From contig CAXKVV010002041.1 of assembly GCA_964058805.1 (NCBI GenBank), positions 1-13,562 of the forward strand: 13,562 bases of DNA, given 5' to 3'. Each line of letters starts with the position of its first letter. The first letter of the stretch is position 1. This stretch comes from Schoenoplectus triqueter. Lineage: Eukaryota; Streptophyta; Magnoliopsida; Poales; Cyperaceae. This document shows positions 9,006 through 13,562 of the stretch, piece after piece. The notes beneath the pieces are model-generated. The model searched no databases and was not told the origin of the DNA. It was given only the letters and a program-made list of their open reading frames with translations. Made by a program: the position numbers and the translations under genes.

Positions 9006-9208
9006 TAATGCTATGGTGCTTCGCGAAGCAAAAAAAATTTTGTGCTTCGCGTCCGTATCTCGAATTTAAAAGTTCAAACGGCCGATCCAAACCGTTGAGC
9101 ATCATCTTCATATTGAAATATCCTTAGAGATCAAATTTTATATTTTTTTGAATTTTTTTGATATTTTTTAGATGGGTACAAAGTCGCTTGTTTTGGATGG
9201 TGCATTAC
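9005..9208. mobile_element. 204-bp relative of the foldback element, with short terminal inverted repeats
   Basis: This unit is collinear with the left arm and the first half of the loop of the 8537-8927 element (shared landmarks: GCTATGGTGCTTCGCGAAGC, TATCTCGAATTT, CCGATCCAAACCGTTGA, TTTTGGATGGTGCA). It retains the 12 nt that the 8537 left arm has lost. It begins GTAATGC and ends GCATTAC, a perfect 7-bp terminal inverted repeat, and is flanked on both sides by TA microsatellites. It may therefore be a complete short element in its own right rather than a random half. It lacks the right arm, so it is not a foldback by itself, but it pairs with the right arm of its neighbour across the microsatellite. 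Confidence 0.68.
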
Positions 9209-9227
9209 TATATATATATATATATAT
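9209..9227. repeat. (TA)n microsatellite at the right edge of the short foldback relative
   Basis: About nine TA units lie immediately after GCATTAC. Together with the run at 8940-9002 they bracket the 204-bp unit, consistent with insertion into a TA repeat or with repeat growth at both ends. Confidence 0.85.
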
Positions 9228-9484
9228 GACATTTCCACTTACAAATCTTATAGGTGGCCATTCGTTAGTAATTAACAAATGGTGAAATAGCGTTGGCCTT
9301 TTCAAGGCATTCAATTTTTCCTATTAAATACCGGTTTTTATTCCCGGTTATTCATCGCAATATTAATTATTTAGGTAATTAAAAAATGAGCGGTCAAATG
9401 CATGTGCGCAAGTTACTTTTCTCCAAATTGAAGATCGGGCCGACCTCATTGCATGCATGCATGTGTCATTTTATTGAACCTTTG
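9228..9484. other. Spacer between the foldback cluster and the hAT MITE
   Basis: Moderately AT-rich sequence with a GCATGCATGCATG run at 9452-9464. No gene or element end was recognised. The open frame starting at 9386 crosses the hAT target duplication and the MITE boundary and is not a real gene. Confidence 0.5.
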
Positions 9485-9492
9485 ATTGGATC

Positions 9493-10056
9493 TAGAGCTG
9501 TTAATGATATTCTTTTGACCGTTTATCCGATTCGTATCGTATCTAATAAGATGTGTATGAGTAAGATTTTATTTTTGTTAAGTCATTAGATAAGAAAAAA
9601 ATTTCGTTAACTTATCGGGTATGAATATGGATAAGAGATTTTCACTACCTGTTATCCATTGGATAAATTATAATATATATAGTTAAATACATATAAATAT
9701 AATTATTTATATTTTTAATAAATATACATATAGTTAAATTATATATATATATATATATAGTAATTAGTATTTTTTATGACAATTGACATGAAAAAATTAT
9801 ATAATTTTTGTTATATCTAAAATGTTAATTATTATTACACTTTATAAGTATATTTATTTAATGCTATTTATTTGTCTAAATCACATTTTTTTTCTCATTG
9901 AATTATTTTTATTTTTATCTGTTATCTACCGTTACCCGTTCGTTACCCGAATTTTTTTATTGATAAGTATAGGATATGGATAAAAAAAATTAATGGGTAT
10001 GAGTAAAGAAAATTTTAATGGGTATGAATATGAAAATATCTTCATTGACAGCCCTA
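9493..10056. mobile_element. 564-bp hAT-type MITE with 8-bp target duplication
   Basis: The left end reads TAGAGCTGTTAATGA and the right end, on the opposite strand, reads TAGGGCTGTCAATGA: a 15-bp terminal inverted repeat with two mismatches, of the TAGGGCTG type common in plant hAT elements. The flanking sequences ATTGGATC (9485-9492) and ACTGGATC (10057-10064) match at 7 of 8 positions, as expected for an aged 8-bp hAT target duplication. Subterminal sequence holds repeated ACCCGT/GGGTA motifs on both sides, for example GTTACCCGTTCGTTACCCGA near 9932-9951. A TA run lies at about 9740-9759. There is no transposase, so it is non-autonomous. Confidence 0.85.
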
Positions 10057-10083
10057 ACTGGATCCAATAAAGAACACACTTTA

Positions 10084-10750
10084 CTATTTATCTAAATTAT
10101 TTGAATGAAGTTTTTTATTTATACATGACGAATTTGAGAATTTTTTATATGAACTTTTGATATAGAACTCAATAAAATTTATACTATATAAGTGGTGAAT
10201 CTCATTAAAGAATTTTTTATCATTCGAAGTCTTAGCTATTTATCTAAATTATTTAGATATAATTTTTCATATATTCATGATAAATTTGAGATTTTTTATA
10301 TGAACTTTTGATATAGAAATCAATAAAATCTATACTATATAAGTGAATTTAAAATTTTTTAATATGAACTATTGACATAGATTTCAATAGAATCTATACT
10401 ATATAAGTAATAGGTATCATTATAGAATTTTTGATCATTCAAACCGTTAACTATTTATTTAAATTATTTAAATAATTTTTTTCATATATGCATGATAAAT
10501 TTGAAAGTTTTTGATATAAACTCTTGACATCTATCAATAGAATCTATATTATATAAGTGATGAGTAAAGAGTTTTTTATCATTCGAACTCTTAATTATTT
10601 ATCTAAATTATTTAGATGAATCTTTTTTATGTATGCATGGTGAATTAAATTTTTTTTTTCATATGAACTCTTGACATAAAAATCAATAGAATCTATACTA
10701 CATAAATAATTAATATCATTAAAGAGTTTTTAATTATTCAAACCCTTAAA
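10084..10750. repeat. Degenerate tandem repeat, four to five units of about 145-150 bp
   Basis: The landmark TCTAAATTATTT (or a one-base variant) recurs at about 10091, 10243, 10458 and 10602. A second landmark, TCTATACTATATAAG or a close variant, recurs near 10181, 10329, 10396, 10542 and 10691. Spacing is about 152, 215 and 144 bp; the 215-bp interval holds an extra internal duplication of about 65 bp carrying the second landmark. Other shared blocks are TATGAACTNTTGA and TTTTTNATCATTC. Units are clearly diverged, which suggests an old minisatellite. It has no coding content. Confidence 0.8.
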
Positions 10751-10987
10751 TATAATTACATGCGGAATCAATATGGATGCAAGTGTGTCATAATGACCGT
10801 AAAATAAAATTTATATGGAAGTATGGTAACTAAAGTACCATGCACATATTCAGAATTAGTCTTGGATATGTCTAAGGACTTGATATTAAAGAAACACCAA
10901 AAAGGATCCAATATTAACGTAATATAAATACAGGTGTAAATATAATTTGGATGTTAAAATAAAATGAAATAAATTTGGGTTTCAAAG

Positions 10988-11800
10988 ATGAAAGTGGCAA
11001 TACAGAAGATGATACCACAAAATGAAGATGAGGAAAGCAGCAAGAAGAAATCACATGAAGATGTGTTGATTGAGCAGCCACAAAAGATCAAAGAACCAAA
11101 TCAGGAGGTGACCACACAGAAGAAATATGGAAATTGTGCAGGCTGTAACACTCAAGGGAGCGAGCATTGAAGTTTTCTTAAATGACAAATTAGGTGGCAT
11201 AATTACTATTGCAACACCACTCCTCATTCAATTACGGAAACTAATTTCTCCAACACCTATTTGATCACATCTCACGCAGAGGATTCTAGAGTTGCAACTT
11301 GCCATCCAATATTGATACCGATGGAGATCGAATCAGAACATGACTGCAACAGGAGGTATAACTTCCACAACTAAATAAAAGTAATTAATTTCTTGAAGCG
11401 TCGACTCAAGACGAGGTACTCATAAGCAACACTGAGGAAGAAGTGCAAACACAAAACAGGAACAAAATGAATAGTGGTACCGAAACAAACGTCATACTGG
11501 AAAAGAAGGGTATATATAACAGATCCAATATAAGTCAAGGTGGTTTAAGGAGGAGTCAAAGAATCATAAACAGAGTTATCAAACAAAATGATCCTAAAAA
11601 ACTATGAACTCATCCAAGATTAGCGAGAGCCAATAAACCCAAATTGCCATTTGATTTAGGTGTCAAATATATATGATTCACTGCAGTGTGATGAAGCTCT
11701 TGCTTTGTTTCAAGCAACGGGTGTAGAGATAAATGAAGAAATACAGAAATTAATTGAAGACGCAATGGAGGAGAAAGAAGTGCATGCCAGACAAAATTGA
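10988..11800 (+). pseudogene. Unrecognised coding-like remnant, broken across frames
   Basis: This segment is less AT-rich than its surroundings and has coding-like stretches in several frames. From 10988 a 60-residue acidic/basic stretch (MKVAIQKMIPQNEDEE...) ends in QKKYGNCAGCN. An overlapping frame gives ATLKG-like sequence, VTLKGASIEVFLNDKLGG. Near 11530-11605 a frame reads GGLRRSQRIINRVIKQNDPK, then stops. Near 11681-11800 a frame reads CDEALALFQATGVEINEEIQ and ends at TGA 11798-11800. Polar, charged text with an LRRSQR-type motif faintly recalls the C-terminal parts of ORF1/gag-like proteins of plant LINEs, but the resemblance is too weak to name a family. A captured host-gene fragment is also possible. 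No single intact reading frame exists. Confidence 0.3.
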
Positions 11801-12064
11801 TAATAAATATAAAAAATTAAAAATTAAACAACCTAGTCAAATCTGACCTATCTCTATTAAAATTGCCATAACTTTTTTTAGAAAAACCTAATCGACTTGA
11901 AACTTGAACCATTAAAAACTAGACTTAAAAATTTTAAATCCATAGCTCATATACCTAAAACAAAGTTCGGATAATTTATCAAAATCCCTAATGAATCAGT
12001 CTTAAATTCTGTTGACTGAACAACAAATTTCAAGAAAATATTAATTAAGTTTATATTTTCAACA
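11798..12064 (-). repeat. Probable 3' LTR of the copia element
   Basis: On the minus strand the LTR starts TGTTGAAAATATAAACTTAA directly after a polypurine tract; TGTTG is the usual copia LTR start. The far boundary is less certain. The last suitable CA on the minus strand is the complement of TG at 11798-11799, giving a length of about 267 bp and a candidate target duplication AAAAT at 11793-11797. The other LTR is outside the window, so neither length nor target duplication can be confirmed here. Confidence 0.6.
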
Positions 12065-12076
12065 TCCCCTCTTAAA
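12065..12076 (-). other. Polypurine tract of the copia element
   Basis: The minus strand reads TTTAAGAGGGGA immediately before the TGTTG start of the LTR. The position and composition are those of the primer site for plus-strand synthesis in LTR retrotransposons. Confidence 0.75.
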
Positions 12077-13562
12077 CTTAATTATTTCTGACTTGTATCC
12101 CGAGCAACTTCTTGAACTTCAACACCATATGCTCTTTGCCAACTTTCACATAACCGGAAGGTTGCTCGATATAGACTTCTTCTTCAAGCACTTCATTTAA
12201 AAACACCGATTTCACGTCCATTTAAAAAATGCTCCATTTGTTTTGAGCCGCCAACGAGATTAGTAGTCAGATTGTCTCCATTCTTACTATCGGGGCAAAC
12301 ACCTCTTCATAATCAATCCCCGTTTTTTGCTTGTAATCTTTCGTCATTAATCTCGCCTTGTATCTTTCAACCTCGCATTGCGCATTCATCTTTTTCTTAT
12401 AAACTCATTTAACATCAATCGGCTTGTGATCCTTGGACAACGTCGCAAGTTCCCAAGTGTCATTCTTCTCGATTGCTTTTATATCCTCTTGCATAGCGGC
12501 TTGCCACTTCTTATCTTTTACGGCTTGCTCAAATGTGATGTCCTCTACATCCGTCAAAAGACACACCAAATGCAATTCACTTGTCACCTCGTATATTTCT
12601 CGCAAACTCCTTGGCTCATCTTCATCATCGGATAAAGGTGAAGATGGTTCGACTTGTGATGTTATCGACGTAGTTGTGCTTGTCGATGTAGATATAATTG
12701 TTCAGCTTTTTTTTCTTCATGAGACATCTCCTCCATGGATCTCCAATTCGACATGCTTTCTTCATTGATCTGCACATCACAACTCACATGTACCTTTTTA
12801 ATAAGCGGATCATAAATATTATACGCCTTAGATTTTTCATCATAGCCAATAAAAATCAGCTTCTTGCTCTTGTCATCAAATTTTGTGTGCTTTTGATCTG
12901 GAACGTGAGCATAAGCCACACTTTCGAACACCTTCAAATGAGCTAATGATGGGTTCACACCGCACCATGCTTTTTGTGAGGTAATATTCTCCAAACTCAC
13001 CGTAGGACATTGATTTTGAAGTAAATCGCACACCTCACCGCTTCGGCCCAAAATTCTTTCGGCGTATTTTTGCTCTTTAACATGCTTTAAACCATGTCGA
13101 GTATGGTCCAATTTTTTCTTTCTATCACTCCATTTTATTGAGATGAATAAGGGGCTATTAAGAACCTTCTAATACCTTTTTGTTCACAAAAATTTACAAA
13201 CTCTTTTGATGTAAATTTACCGCCTCTATCGGACCTCAAAGTTTTTATGCATTCACCAATTTAATTTCAACAAGCACTTTAAACTTCTTAAAAATAAAAA
13301 ATTCTTCGGATTTCTCTTTTAAAAAATATACCCAAGTTCTTCGAGAAAAGTCATCTAAAGGTAATAAAGTACCGGTGTTTACTAAGTGAATTAGGGGTTA
13401 TTGGGCCACAAATATCGGTATGAACCAATTCAAGCACCTTATTTGCATGATAACTTGTTTCTTTTGAAAAAGAATTTCATGGATGCTTTCCTAACACGCA
13501 ACATTCACACAATTTGTCACTATGGTCTATGTGTGGTATATCTTTCATCATTATTTTATTTG
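12077..13562 (-). pseudogene. copia polyprotein remnant: integrase and partial reverse transcriptase
   Basis: The GAG-pre-integrase part shows the zinc-binding C-X2-C in KLCECCVLGKH. The integrase catalytic triad is still visible: Asp in HTDICGP (codon at 13414-13416), Asp in LRSDRGG (13228-13230) and Glu in GVIERKN (13120-13122), with D-X35-E spacing. The domain after the core runs at about 12720-13020 (SLENITSQKAW, AYAHVPDQKHTKFDDK, IFIGYDEKSKAYNIYDP). Reverse transcriptase begins with FEQAVKDKKWQAAMQEDIKA (about 12481-12540) and reaches MDVKSVFLNE near 12220, with the first catalytic Asp. Damage: stops inside HP*N, Q*N, V*S, VK*VY, TI*LL and F*MD, and at least three frameshifts before 13111. 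A further frameshift lies at the 8-T run 12707-12714, which splits the integrase and reverse transcriptase frames. The YVDD box and RNase H are absent, removed by an internal deletion near 12100-12130. Confidence 0.9.

Larger units (their letters stand above)
11798..13562 (-). mobile_element. Ty1/copia retrotransposon, 3' part, decayed
   Basis: Read on the minus strand from the right edge, the order is GAG-pre-integrase zinc region, integrase, linker, N-terminal half of reverse transcriptase, polypurine tract, LTR. Integrase before reverse transcriptase is diagnostic of Ty1/copia. The gag and protease parts and the 5' LTR lie beyond 13562. Several frameshifts, in-frame stops and a large internal deletion make the copy inactive. 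Confidence 0.9.

Noticed and set aside
8820..9111. Two overlapping, oppositely directed 62-residue frames with similar starts (MKIMFNGLDRAYEL and MKMMLNGLDRPFEL)
   Set aside because: Their similarity comes from the inverted arms of the foldback elements, and both end in Tyr-Ile repeats encoded by the TA microsatellite. They are not genes.
8051..9227. CRISPR-like or prokaryotic repeat system
   Set aside because: The repeats are inverted arms and simple microsatellites without regular spacers, and the setting is plant nuclear DNA.
9386..9589. 67-residue open frame
   Set aside because: It crosses the hAT target duplication and continues into the MITE, so it is chance sequence.
12378..12946. 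Plus-strand frames in the copia region
   Set aside because: They are antisense to recognisable integrase and reverse transcriptase sequence on the minus strand.

Overview
This is a window of nuclear DNA from a flowering plant. It is AT-rich and holds one spliced gene for a WRKY-family transcription factor. The rest is intergenic sequence built from plant-type mobile elements: an RTE-type LINE, Helitrons, a hAT-type MITE, foldback elements in TA microsatellites, and a Ty1/copia retrotransposon. I cannot name the species, or tell eudicot from monocot, from the sequence alone. Nothing prokaryotic is present.

Layout, left to right. Positions 1-1175: the 3' end of a decayed RTE-clade LINE with its typical (TTG)n tail, cut by the window edge. 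1293-1763: a short non-autonomous Helitron on the minus strand. 1764-4133: AT-rich spacer and the upstream region of the WRKY gene, with two small inverted repeats. 4134-5947: a group III WRKY gene in three exons, predicted 337 residues, with all WRKY and zinc-binding residues intact. 5948-8066: AT-rich spacer with no recognisable gene. 8067-8535: a second copy of the same Helitron, about 96% identical by hand alignment and in the same orientation. 8537-9208: a 391-bp foldback element and a 204-bp relative, separated and flanked by CT/TA microsatellites. 9493-10056: a hAT-type MITE with an 8-bp target duplication matching at 7 of 8 positions. 10084-10750: a degenerate tandem repeat of roughly 145-150 bp units. 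10988-11800: broken, coding-like sequence that I do not recognise. 11798-13562: a decayed Ty1/copia element on the minus strand, with a probable 3' LTR, a polypurine tract, a deleted reverse transcriptase, and integrase; its 5' half lies beyond the right edge.

The WRKY gene is the only feature likely to make a functional protein. It should act in the nucleus on W-box promoters, probably in stress or defence regulation as is usual for group III members. The mobile elements are all non-autonomous or broken. The most unusual structure is the nest at 8050-9227. Conceptual removal of the Helitron restores a (TA)n-TAG-foldback junction that resembles the junction of the second foldback copy, which suggests an element family tied to TA microsatellites. 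I see no evidence of a novel multi-gene system.
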